The notes beneath the pieces are model-generated. The model was not told the origin of the DNA. It was given only the letters and a program-made list of their open reading frames with translations, and searched no databases. A program made the translations under genes and the position numbers. Positions 53,300 to 64,000 of a stretch of 64,000 nucleotides of DNA are shown here, in pieces. This stretch comes from Oxytricha trifallax (Eukaryota; Ciliophora; Spirotrichea; Sporadotrichida; Oxytrichidae), in contig ARYC01000409.1 of the NCBI GenBank assembly GCA_000711775.1, positions 62,001 through 126,000 of the forward strand, read 5' to 3'. The stretch's first letter is position 1. Each line of letters opens with the position of its first letter.

Positions 53300-54472
53300 A
53301 TGTTAGCACCACCAACATAATCACAAAATAATCAACAATAATAGCAGAAGAAACAATAATCCCTTAATTTACAAAATCTATAAGGAAATAATGTCTCTGC
53401 AAATTAAAACATGAACCCTTAACAACCTTAGAATAACAACAAAATATAGAGGAAAAAAGAGAACGAGAGTGATAAATTCGTGCCTATTCATGAATATGTT
53501 GCTAATTTGTTTTATGATCTCACAAGCACTTATGGTACGTCATTTATTGCATATTAATTGAAATTTGACATTTAGAGGGAAGAGACAAGGTCACTAAGGG
53601 ATTGCAATATAAATAATAATAAATGAGCATTTATAATTATTCATTATATCTTGCCAAGTTTCTATCATGGTATAATTAGCACACAGATCCCGAGAAAGGA
53701 ATCAAATACTTCTAAATATCAGGTAAGAGCTCTTTTCGAAATGCTTTTATATATGTTTATATTAAAATTACAGAGAAATTCAGAGATGCAAGGAGTTTGT
53801 TCAGAGTGCTGAAATTTATGTTTGAAGTGAAGAGAATTGAAATTATTATGTAGACATTGGGTGAAGATGGTTTCTCTCTTGTAACAAACATTTCTAGTAG
53901 AGCTTTCTACTTTATATAAAAAATAGGATATTCTAAAGTAATATCTGATGATCAAATAGCAATATTTTTATTTAAATTTACTTCTTTTATTGGTTTTTCG
54001 ACAACATCTATATATTCTAAAAATTCTTGGACATTCACAGCGAGAGATTCCCTAAGGAAAGATTCAAGAGTTTATCAAGAACATTTTGGCTTCTAGGGTT
54101 AATAATGTTCCTAATTTATTGTGTCAAGACATTAATAAAATTTAAACTGCCAATCTAAAACTATATGAGCATTAATTTTTATGTTGATTGAGGAAAACCT
54201 ACACCGATGAGTCAGACTTAAAAGTAGCAGCTTTGAATAAAATGACAGTGAAATAAATGAAAGAAAACCTCTAAATTATTTGTAAACTCCGCAGAGACTA
54301 CTAATTAAATTTCGCCAGAGCTATGAGTGATTTGATCATTTGCTTAAATGAAAATAACCTACCATTTTTAATATTGGGCAAGAGAATTAATCAGGGAGTA
54401 GAGGGAATATTTGGCATGCTCAGTGCCTTGATATATTTGTATGATGTAGCTAAGAGCAGAAAATATAGATGA
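53300..54472 (+). CDS. Peroxisomal membrane protein PEX11-like
   Basis: ATG 53300, stop TGA 54470-54472. A Gln/Asn-rich N-terminus leads into the PEX11 core: GRDKVTKGLQY, YSLYLAKFLSWYNQHTDPEK, FRDARSLFRVLKFMFEVKRI, ISSRAFYFFYWFFDNIYI (across the IES), SLSRTFWLLGLIMFLIYCV, CKLRRDYQLNFARAMSDLII and the C-terminal GVEGIFGMLSALIYLYDV. Introns near 53535 and 53726-53771 and one near 54170 are GT-AG. Family knowledge: PEX11 shapes and elongates the peroxisomal membrane before division. The overall length (about 300 aa) and C-terminal helix fit well. Confidence 0.83.
53908..53983. other. IES in PEX11 gene, 71 bp, pointer TACTT
   Basis: TACTT at 53908-53912 and 53979-53983, same phase. Removing 71 bp joins SSRAFYF to FYWFFDNIYI, the conserved PEX11 segment. 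Confidence 0.75.
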
Positions 54473-54599
54473 AAAGAGCAATAAATGTTTTGTGATTTAT
54501 CAAATTAAGCATTAAAGTGTTAACATATTAATACATTCATACAATTATAAAATCTTAAATTCATTTAATTTATGCTTTGTGATTCTCTAATTTGGTATT

Positions 54600-57500
54600 T
54601 CAAATATCTTAAAGTCTTTGCTAGAAATGTCTGTTCAGACTGGTCAGTCTTCTTTGTTAATCTATAAATTCTTAGTTTTACTTTTGGAGTTATATAATGT
54701 ACTGCTGCATTTCTTTTAAATCAGTCAATCTTTATTTTTGAATAAAGTCCTTGTATTTTGAGAATGCAATTAGCAATTTACTGCCTTAATTCAATTTGCT
54801 AAGAGTCTTAGAATTCGATAAAATCAGTAAGCCTTTCAAAATATTTAAGTTCTTTTGTTAAGATAATTTGAAAATTTTGTAAAATGCCACATTTAAGTTT
54901 TATCGTTATTTAGTCTTGAATATATTCACCAAATTTCTAAGATTATTTTAGGTTTTTATGTTTGAATAGTTAAATCTAAGCATACTTTACATTCCCTATC
55001 TCATCAAAGCTATTTTAGTGATTCTGATAAACTTCTCAATTTAAGGTGTTTTGGTTTTGTATTATTCATACTTATTAATCTTCTCTTATTTTCTTTTTTC
55101 TTCTCTTTCTAGTGCTTACTATAATTGATCCTTAACTGGACTAAATTCTTTCACTTCTTTCTTTTAAAATCCTATATTTTGTTTATAACTTGACTGATTT
55201 TGGGGTGTCTAAGTAAGCTATTTGATATTTGATAATGGCTATAAGGAAGTTTTTAATTCAAGTTTCTTCTAGTCAGTGCTGTCTCGACTACTATTTCTAA
55301 TTTCATTTTAGCTGCTTTAATTAAATAGCCGCATTTAATTAATACTGTTCTTTATGTTGCTGTTTGACCTATTTTAGGTTTCATTAGTCGTGTTTATGCT
55401 CTTTTTGTTATCATTTAGCTTAAGATTCTGTTTCTAACTTGACTGAGTCAATTTTCTATTGTTAAATTCAATCATTTTTTAGTCTTTTCTTGGAGATAGT
55501 GGGTTTTATTATATTCCATCTTTAAGGATTTACTGTTTTATATTTTTACTTTTTATTTCACTGCGTTCTCTACTCTTAGTAGACTATCTCTGTTGAATAT
55601 TTTATGCGATAGTTGTTTAATTCTTCGAGCCTGGAGAGACTTTATCTCTTGATGATTTAGAGTATTTAGACAAATTTTAAGTCACAACACCATAGGCTTA
55701 TTTTGAGTCTAAACTATCTTGTAAGTTTATTTACTTTTAATCAGCATTTCTTGTTGAAGAGAGTCTTCTATTCTCTGCAAAAGTGAAATTTGTTTCTTAT
55801 TGTTTCTACAAGGATGATATACCGTTATTTTTAACAACTGATTACTAATGTTTCTAATTACTCTTGGACTGCTATTAGTCTTTTATGTTAGTGAATTTAG
55901 ATTTTGGAGATAAAATCAAATGCATGGATGACTCTGATGACCCTATCATTTTGTTTGGTTTCTAACCGCTGTCTTAGTTTTCGTTTACAATCTGATTTTC
56001 GTATTCCAGAAATTCTTATAATTCGATTGTTTACTGTGAGTCTCTTATTCCTGATTATAATCCATCTGGGGAATGTAATTAATTTGACTTAGTACCACTG
56101 CTTAGTGTTTCCTCCACCAATATAAACTGCTAGTCTTGATTGATTTGTTATGGACTATGATATAAAAGCTTATCATTCATTGTACTTCCAATTTTATTAC
56201 TAGATTCTCCTCTATGAGTCTTGGACTTTTACTCTATTATTTACTGTTTTAAACTAGAGAGAATCTGATCTTTTCTCGACAGCTATTGCTATGAGCTGTT
56301 TCTTGAGAGTGAAGACCCCTGTGATCTTTGGGATACCTTTTAATGTGTTTTCAAAGTTTTTAAAGCAAGTTCCAAATTATCATCAATCTAAGTTCTCTGA
56401 GTTAATTGAGACCGGGGAAGATCACTCTCAAAAGAAGCTTTATTTAGAGAGCGAGTGCTACCTTTATTTTGATAATCCCATTTCAATAAATCATAATATT
56501 TAGATGTAATGGAAACAATAACATAATAAAAGTCATAATTTTTTAAATTAGAAAATTGGCAATTATTTGAAAAATAAATGAGAAATATTAAAAGTTTTAT
56601 TGATCTTAATATTACTAGGAAATCTATTAAAAAAATCTGAAGTACCAAAACAATTAGGAAATTTGATTAACCAAAGAGAAATTTTAACAAGATTAACTTC
56701 AAATTTTTATTTGTAATTTTCTTACCATTAACTGATTAGGTTTTAGTCTGATTGATGTAAGCTCTTCATGCTGTTGCTATAATCCAAGTTGTTTAACTTT
56801 TAAGTTCTAGACATTCCACTTTTCTAATTTTTAATTAAATTCTCCAGTTGATATATGTCTTCATCATTAGTAATTGTAACAGCTTTTTGTTGCAGCTTTT
56901 CAAACTATGAGTTCTTAGCTGGTGATACACTTTAACTTGGAATCCCAGAGTTAGTTTTTTAACTAAGCTATGGGTTGATGATATAATTCAACGATTTCTC
57001 TGATTTAGTGTCTAACAAAGATTATTGAGATTCTTAAGTTGCTTAAACCTTAGAGATTGATTTGCTTATTTGACTGGTGTTATTTACTGCCGATTTATTT
57101 ATGTCAACAATGAAATTCTGGATTTAATAGTGCATTTTGCAAGGATTCTTAATATGCAGTAGAAATATCTTTATTCTTTCGGTTTTATTTTTAGCTAAAT
57201 GAAGAGTTTAAGTGGCTATTTCCTATAAATAAATTAATAAGAGTACTGTTATAATTACCAGCAAGATGTTTTCAAATTATTCATAAACGAATTAAAAGTT
57301 GGTGTTTATTTGAAGTTTATCACTTTCTTATAATGCATTAGCTACGATTTTCTTCAAGTCACTGGCATTTGTTAAATCCTAAAGATAAAACGAATACACA
57401 TTAAATATATCTTACAGGTATTATATTAGTCTGCTTGCAAAACTTCTGCAAATCATTGTATGTTATTTTTCCATTATTACTCTGGCCAATCAATTGAAAA

Positions 57501-57850
57501 ATCTTCTAAAACCTTATCCTGTTTAATTCCATAAGTTACATTTACGCCTCCTTTTAGTTTTCTTAGCTTTCATTTTGCTACTTTGTGAAAGATTATGAAG
57601 AAGTCAAAAACTATTAAAGCTTCTCGTTTTTAATACTACCTCCCCCTATGTTATTATTTTATGCTTGATTCAACCCATTCACATGTTGATGTACTTTCTA
57701 GCTTGAAGATATATTTGAATTAGAGTATTTGGACTGTTTTTAGTAAGAAACATCAAATAAATTAGTGTCTACTCCACTGTTTTATATATGTTGCTATTAT
57801 CGTGATTGAGATTAGGCGGATGGAGTGACTGATGAGTTGTTTATCATCAT
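54600..57850 (-). CDS. Large Gln/Asn/Ser-rich protein with N-terminal EF-hand-like region
   Basis: ATG 57850-57848, stop TGA 54602-54600. The N-terminus is Gln/Ser/Asn-rich, then EF-hand-like MELNRIRFQKIFQLIGQSNN followed by GKITYNDLQKFC. Introns follow near 57413 and 57250. A long low-complexity middle leads across a 247-bp IES (56478-56729) into a 600-aa stretch without any TGA. The C-terminal part has charged helices (QQALEREEKRKQEKINKYEQ; RITKIALMRQGMQSMLRFN; YIIQLQKQNQEFIDQQ) typical of cytoskeletal coiled-coil proteins. No named family. Confidence 0.7.
56478..56729. other. IES, 247 bp, pointer CCATT
   Basis: CCATT at 56478-56482 and 56725-56729, same codon phase. Excision (247 bp, not a multiple of 3) joins QNLISQW to DYQNKGSTRS. 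The insert is AT-rich. Confidence 0.7.
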
Positions 57851-57946
57851 TTTTAAATTAGTTGTAAATTAGCTATTATAAAATTATAAATTATCTGAAA
57901 TTAATTTATTTGGAAGAACTTTTGTAATTAATTCTAATATTTTCTT

Positions 57947-58950
57947 ATGGGAGACTCAAGTGAAGATGATCAGCATTACTTGACTGATTTGCAGTCGAAA
58001 TATCACGCTCTGCGATAAAAAGGTTAACAGTCAAGTTAAACCTCTGATTAATAGTTACCAGTAGACTATGCATAATTAGTCTAACAACAAAATCAGCAAA
58101 TACTTCAATAAAATCACATTTAATTGAAGCCAAAAAACATCACTCTATTGCAAAATAAGAATAAAAAATAGGCTGTGCAGACCACTAAATTAAACAAACC
58201 AGTAAAACTTATGCATCCTTCTTCAAGTGGGGAATACTAAAATAACTGATAAACTTTTTAATATGTTCCATAGAATAATAACAGCCAGTATAATTAACTA
58301 AGGCCGACTTCCTCTAAAGTTTCCTCTCAGAAGCAAACTATAAATTCCCCTTAAAAGAGATTAAACTCTGCTAGTGTCTACAGATCAAGTGATGACATAC
58401 AAAAAAGAATAAAGGAAATTTATTAACTTTAGCAGTAAAATATGAGCAGCAATTATGCAAGCATAGATTTCGAACCATCTCAATACTATTTACATGAGAA
58501 AAAGAAGCATGATTATATCGTCAATAATAAATGCGATAGATTGAAGATGTTCATGAAAATGAATGATCAATGGAAAAGTGACAAGTTTTTATCTAATAAT
58601 CATGTTAAACATCCTAATGAGTCAAGAGAAGGCCGTAAACTAAACTTAGCGAGCTATAATTAGCAATACAAGAAACAAGAAATTGTCAAAAAGTAAGCAA
58701 TTCATTTATTTATTCAAACACATACTATAGGAACCCAAATAATGCCCCTCAATACAAACTTTCAAGTTATGTTATTCCATCTGAGAGAAAAAGGGATGAT
58801 GTGCGTTACGAAATAAGAATGAAAATGTTAAGAGCGAATGCTATGTAAATCGGTAAACCATCATTAACACAAGATCAAAGGAAAAGGCCTAAAAGTGCAG
58901 GTGTTAAGAAAATCAAGAAATCTAGTAATATAAGTTTCAATAAAATATGA
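57947..58950 (+). CDS. Unidentified protein with one in-frame TGA
   Basis: ATG 57947 (MGDSSEDDQHYLTDLQSKYH), stop TGA 58948-58950, GT-AG intron near 58693-58729. The same frame is interrupted by TGA 58247-58249 between SSGEYQNN and QTFQYVPQNN. The C-terminal half is ordered and charged: LHEKKKHDYIVNNKCDRLKM, FMKMNDQWKSDKFLSNN, PSERKRDDVRYEIRMKMLRA. Such short basic motifs are common in axonemal and basal-body proteins, but no family is recognised. The TGA may mark a tiny IES (see findings), a sequence error or a mutation. Confidence 0.6.
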
Positions 58951-59416
58951 AAAAGTATCAAGTCAAACATAAATAGAGCAATTTTCACTTAATCACATTT
59001 TATTTTTAGAAATGTAAATCAAGCTAAGTAAGGGAAATTAAAATATAGTTAAAAGTTATGATTTAGTCATCATTATTAAATAATAAAACATATATACTAT
59101 TAATTAAAAAGAAAATATAAATGAAGAATCTTTTCATAAAAATTTTATTTTTATAATACACTTGTTACTAATAATTATTCATAAAAAAGAAATTTACCAA
59201 TTCCTTAATGAATAAAGAAATATAAATATAATTTGTTATAACTAAAAAAACTATATTTTTATTTAAATTGTTGATTAGTATTTTTTAAGCCTCATTAACA
59301 TATATTATATATATTTTATAGTATAACTGGTGTTTATTTCATATTAATAAATTATTCAATTCCAATTATTTACTTGATATATTGATATTTAAACAATATT
59401 AAGTGCAAATAAATAA
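58951..59416. other. Intergenic
   Basis: 466 AT-rich bases before the helicase gene; no element recognised. Confidence 0.5.
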
Positions 59417-62230
59417 ATGCCAAGAGACAGAAAAAATTCAGAGGATAAATCAGCCATTGCTAAGAAGCGTACACGCAGAGACTCTTCAGCATCTCCAAAG
59501 AGAGAATCTGATAAAAGTAATTATTCACATTCATTAAATATATTATTATCAGAGAGCAAAAAGAGAGATGAGAAGAGAGACGATAAGAAAAGCATTAAGA
59601 AGGAAAAGTCACCAAGCAAGAAAACCATTGCTGTGGAAAAGGAAGTTGATCATGTTAAAACTAGAAGAATGAGTCAAGCAGCCGATCAATTAGCTAGTAC
59701 AGTAGACCAAGAAGGTCTATATGAGAATTTCCCATAGATCACTCCAAAAACTGTTGAGCTATTGAAAAAGAGAGGCATTTCAGGATTGTTCCCAGTACAG
59801 TATTCATCATTCAATCACATCTGGAACAGAAAGGACTTAATCGTTAGAGATCTAACTGGGTCAGGTAAAACTTTAGGTTTTGCTCTACCAACTGTTGAAT
59901 ATCTTAGAAAGAATAAGTTATTCGGAACTAGAAAGATTTAAGCAATGGTTTTAGCTCCCACCAGAGAGTTGGCTTTACAAGTGTCAAAGGAGTTCAATGC
60001 CTTGAAACATTTCGAGGGTGAGTACAATGTTCTGACTGTTTATGGTGGTGTCTCAATCGATGACTAGACTTACTAGCTAAGAAAGGGAGTAGATATTTTC
60101 GTAGGTACTACTGGTAGAGTTATGGATCATATGGAGAGAAGAAATTTCGACTTCACAGATCTTAAAACTCTTATTCTTGATGAGACAGATCAAATGTTAA
60201 AGCAAGGATTTAAGGAGGATGTTGAAAGAATTATGCAAACTATCAAAGCTGCAAGACCAAACGGTATGCAAGTACTTTTATTCTCAGCAACAATTCCTTT
60301 CTGGGTTAAGTAAGTTGCTAAGGAACAGATGGCACCAGACTTTTAAATGGTAGATTTAGCCTAAAATTTGAAAAATAAGACTTCAAAGACTGTTAACCAT
60401 TTATCAATCAACTGCCCATATTAAAACAGAATGTCAGCATTAGCTGATTTATTTTATTTTAATGATATCCTTATTTGCTATGGAGGTCTTGGACAAACTA
60501 TCGTTTTCTGCTCCACTAAAGCTGAAGCCAACTCTTTATTATTGTCCGATAAAATCAAGCAAGATATTGAAGTTATGCATGGTGATATTGCTCAAAACCA
60601 AAGAGAAGTCACTCTTAAGAGATTTAAGGAGAACAAGTTCAGCGTACTAGTCGCCACTGATGTCGCCTCAAGAGGTTTAGATATTCCAAACGTTGATTTG
60701 GTTATCCAAGTTGAACCACCCAATGATGTTGAATCTTACATCCATAGAGCTGGAAGAACAGCTAGAGCAGGTAGAACTGGTACTTGCATTACTTTCTACG
60801 GAAAGAAGCATCAATATATGATTAACATGATTGAATAGAAAGCTGGTATCAAGTTCCAGAAAATTGGTGTCCCACAACCAGAGGATGTCATCAAGGCCTC
60901 ATCTAGAGATGTAATCAAGAACCTTGACTAAGTTAACGACGAAGTACTACCATTATTCGACGATACCGCAGACGGTTTGATTTAGAAATATGGAGGAGAT
61001 GCCAAGAAAGCCTTAACTGCAACTCTTGCTTATTTATCAGGTCACTATAAAAACGTTCTAGGTTCAAGAAGTGTCCTAACTGGATAAGAGAACTATGTGA
61101 CAATTGAAATGAAATTCGATAATCCATTCAACTCAGTATCATTTGTCTGGAGCATATTGAAGAGACATTTAACCGATAGTATTGTTAACGGAATTAGAGG
61201 TATGAGAATGTTCAAAGATCTAAAGGGAGTTGTTTTCGATGTAACTGATGATTCAATTGAGAAATTTGAAGATGTTTTTAATCATCTTGCAACTGAAAAG
61301 AGAGTTGACTTCCACGTTGGAAGAGCAAAAGAACTACCAGAGTTAGATTCATTATATTTATGTTAAAGGAAGATGCTGACTTTGCACCAGCTCAAGGTGG
61401 TTACGGAAACCAAGGAGGTTATGGTGGCCAAGGTGGCTATGGAGGCAGAGGCGGATATGGTCAGTAATAATCTGGCTATGGAAGAAATCAACCTCAAGGA
61501 GGCTATGGCGGTTAAAATAGATTTGATTCATACTAATAAAGAGATTAATCTCAAGCTGCTCCTTCACGTGGAGGTCCAGGTAATGATGAAAAAACAGTCT
61601 TCGTTGGCAATCTTGGTTTTAACACTCAAGAAAAAGATATCTTATTATGTGTAATTAAATTTTTGGGAGGAAGTTTCCTACCCCCGTGCAGCTTTCACCC
61701 CACGGAAGTTTTTGCCCCCTTCAGTGGCATCATGCCCCAACATTCAAATTTATATTATTTTGCAAAAAAAATATACGAAACTTATTAATCAAAATTTTAA
61801 TTACAATAACCATATACTAAACAACTTTTAGAAATATATAATTTTCAAGTGTTATATTTATTCTTTGTCTATTATATATTAAAACAGTTTTAAACTAATT
61901 GTTTTTGACAGATAATCAATGTGAGTTTCAATAAATTAGAAATTTTTATCAAAGTAGAAATGATATTGGATGCTATATTATAATTATTTTGGCACAGAAA
62001 ACTTCCCCCCAATATTTTAAATAGAAATCAGCGAAATCTTCACTAAAGAGAGATTAAACCCAGTCAGAGTAAGAATGCTATAGTCTGATGGAAGATTCAA
62101 GGGTGCCGCTTTCGTAGAATTCGATAGCAAGGATGATGCTGATAAAGCTTGCAAATGTGATGGTAAGAGTTTTGGAGATAGAAAAATCAGAGTTAACCCT
62201 GCTGGCAACAAACCAAACACCTCAAGATGA
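59417..62230 (+). CDS. DEAD-box RNA helicase with GUCT domain and C-terminal RRM (DDX21/50-like)
   Basis: ATG 59417, stop TGA 62228-62230. A charged Lys/Ser N-terminus holds a small intron (about 59516-59552). Helicase motifs in order: [29 protein letters not shown] (DETD rather than DEAD), [17 protein letters not shown] and [13 protein letters not shown]. An eight-residue excess near 60452 may mark an intron or IES. The GUCT domain ([34 protein letters not shown]) places it with nucleolar DDX21/DDX50. A GGYGGQ-type repeat tail leads to an [16 protein letters not shown], then [19 protein letters not shown] and [11 protein letters not shown]. The RRM is split by a 394-bp IES. Role: rRNA processing in the nucleolus (family knowledge). 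Confidence 0.9.
61629..62027. other. IES inside the RRM, 394 bp, with imperfect inverted termini, pointer AGAAA
   Basis: AGAAA at 61629-61633 and 62023-62027 lies in phase; excision joins GFNTQE to [15 protein letters not shown], giving a normal RRM. Near the ends, AAATTTTTGGGAGGAAGTTT (from 61657) and the reverse complement of the right side, AAATATTGGGGGGAAGTTTT, form an imperfect inverted repeat. Several C-run blocks follow the left end. A GT-AG intron of this size is unlikely here and does not give a better frame. Confidence 0.65.
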
Positions 62231-62389
62231 AATTTATGAATACTCTAAGTGTTCACCTAATTAAAACTTATTACCTATATCATATCATATTTAATTAAAA
62301 TATTCTCATTTATAGCAAATAAGCAAAGTAAAGAATATGATATGCTCAAATATATTTAAATTCATGATTAATAATTGAAATATTTAAAT

Positions 62390-63841
62390 ATGATAGTTTA
62401 TATCTTACTCTTCGTTGCATTCAATTTAATTTGTTTAAGAGTATTGAAATGTTGTAATATATTTAATTTATAATTGATATCTTTGGTGGTGCTTCCAAGG
62501 TTTTTCAAGAAACAAGAAGCAAATGAGTCTATTCCTAAACAAGAACATCCTTAAAATAAACAACAGAAGCAAGAGATTAAAGAATCTTCTTTACAAAAAG
62601 CAAAAGAGGATGGTGTGTCATTCAAGCAACTTAAATCTCAGAGTAAAGGAGGCAAGAAGAAAAGCAAGGGCGGCAGCAACCCTGAACATCCTGCTTATGT
62701 CGCAGGGGTTAAGGGCTTTAACTCTGCTGTTGTAGACTTTGATTACTATAATTTCAAAGATGGAGCTATCTTAATGGTCATTGCAGAAGAGGTATGATTG
62801 ATATTTAATAAGTTTATACGCTTTCATTATACAGAATTCAGTCATAAAAGCAGTGATCACTAGAAACATTGATAAAGAGGAAGACTATATTCAAGCTTCT
62901 CAAAAACTTTAAGCTGGATAGAATTTAATATCTATCACAGTTGGACCTTCATTAGTGACTGACTCAAAGAAATTCTCGTAATTTTAATTAAATTGTTTTA
63001 TAATATCTATAGAATGATTATAGCAATTGCAGTCTTTGATCATTGCTCAGTTGTGTTCCAGGAATTATCATTCGCTGATAATAAGTTGAAGTTCACACCT
63101 CTTATCAAGCAAATGGTTAACATTCATAAAATGCCAGTAAGGCAAATCAGATTAAGTAAAAAGAATCCTAATCTCATAGTCTCTTGTGGGGATGAATCAG
63201 ATGTCACAGTTAAACTTTGGAATATCGCAGGCAGTCTTACTGAGCCAGTTAGTTCAATTAACACTAGCCAAATTAAGCATAAGTATATGACACAAGGTTA
63301 AGATCTTGATTATTTCGCAGTGGCAGCTAAGACAACTGACACAAGAATATATTAGATTGTATATAACTAAGGTGTAATGAAAGGATTGGAAAAGGTGATA
63401 TCTTTAACACATTAAAAGAAGGAAGTGCTCTCAGTTTGTTTTGACTAACTCTCTAAGTATTGTGTTTCAACAGCAAAAGACTAGCAAATGATCATTTATC
63501 AAATAGACGACTACTACAAGCAAGCCAAACTCATGCTATAGTAATAAATCACAACTCTCGATGATTTGACTCTCTCCTCAAGTTGTGTCGTAGAAACTTC
63601 TAAGAATATTTCTTATTTGTTTGTGGCATTTGCTAATGGGTAAAATGTTGAAGTTTATCAAGGTACTGTTGCTCATGATATGAAACCACTTGTTAATTTA
63701 CTCAGAATAGAAGATGCTTAATTAGACAATATCTCACAAATTCAATTGTTCTATGATATATCAAAAGAGGAGGTGTTCCTTATCACCAGTGCTAGACAAG
63801 ATTTTAGAGTAAATGTTTGGAAAGTTCCCTTCCAAGTTTGA
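62390..63841 (+). CDS. TBL2-like WD40 protein with N-terminal membrane anchor
   Basis: ATG 62390 begins MIVYILLFVAFNLICLRVL, a signal-anchor helix, then a Lys/Gln-rich segment. GT-AG introns lie at about 62792-62834 and 62981-63012. WD-type blades include DFDYYNFKDGAILMVIAEE, IIAIAVFDHCSVVFQELSF, MPVRQIRLSKKNPNLIVSCG, VKLWNIAGSL, SINTSQIKHK, VLSVCFDQLSKYCVSTAKDQ and VNVWKVPFQV at the end (TGA 63839-63841). The anchor plus blade order resembles TBL2, an ER-resident PERK partner in animals. The assignment to TBL2 rather than another WD40 protein is moderate. Confidence 0.7.
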
Positions 63842-64000
63842 ATGTTTAAGAAAAAATCTTAATTGAATCATTTTTTCGATTTTAGACTATAAAGTGTAAC
63901 TAATTTAATTATTAATAATGAAATTATGTGATAATTAAAATTCAAAACTTTCTAATAGTTGGAAGCATACTTTAATTATGATAATAATGCTTACTTTTTC
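63842..64000. other. 3' flank, AT-rich
   Basis: 159 bases after the last gene; nothing recognised. Confidence 0.4.

Noticed and set aside
55904..56092. Small + strand frames over 54600-57850
   Set aside because: Antisense of a TGA-free minus-strand frame of over 600 codons.

Overview
This window is germline (micronuclear) DNA of a spirotrich ciliate, almost certainly Oxytricha trifallax (Sterkiella) or a close relative. Three observations support this. (1) Conserved genes read through TAA and TAG as glutamine and stop only at TGA. (2) Coding sequence is cut by AT-rich inserts flanked by short direct repeats (pointers), and joining across one repeat copy restores the frame; these are internal eliminated sequences (IESs) between macronuclear-destined segments (MDSs). 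(3) A 4.1-kb telomere-bearing element (TBE) is present with 75-bp terminal repeats that start in C4A4 repeats, plus the three genes known for TBE1. Gene models below were built by hand with that code, because standard-code ORFs are artificially short here.

Layout, left to right. 1-3020(-): unidentified Q-rich Cys-cluster protein, cut by the window edge. 3452-4528(+): Nopp140/SRP40. 4799-6611(-): MAK/ICK-type kinase. 6790-7730(-): unknown. 7804-11339(-): VHS domain plus alpha-adaptin-type appendage. 11600-13481(+): TTC5/STRAP. 13826-15007(-): S-adenosylmethionine synthetase. 15550-16853(+): tail-anchored protein. 16990-18299(-): zinc-finger/kelch protein. 18540-20552(-): EF-hand protein with several IESs. 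20839-21777 and 22031-22478(-): unknown. 22589-29973(-): tubulin-ligase-like (TTLL) gene whose coding sequence holds the TBE at 24963-29098. 30751-34975(-): Alba-RGG gene in at least five MDSs, one junction being an 883-bp TBE relic. 35712-37371(-): WS/DGAT acyltransferase. 37595-38400: two small ORFs. 39057-43130(+): multi-exon membrane protein. 44078-44430(+): small gene with one IES. Then TIM17, FAM172/Arb2, PITHD1, a large unidentified gene (49069-53195), PEX11, a Q-rich protein with an EF-hand-like part, an unknown gene with an in-frame TGA, a DEAD-box/GUCT/RRM helicase, and a TBL2-like WD40 protein ending at 63841.

The genes are mostly housekeeping or ciliary and share no pathway. What unites the window is the germline architecture: tightly packed genes on both strands, small GT-AG introns, IESs of about 39 to 815 bp, and two TBE-type insertions inside coding sequence. 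In both cases removal of the element plus one 3-bp target duplication restores the reading frame exactly. No scrambled or inverted MDS order was found, though several junctions stay unresolved.
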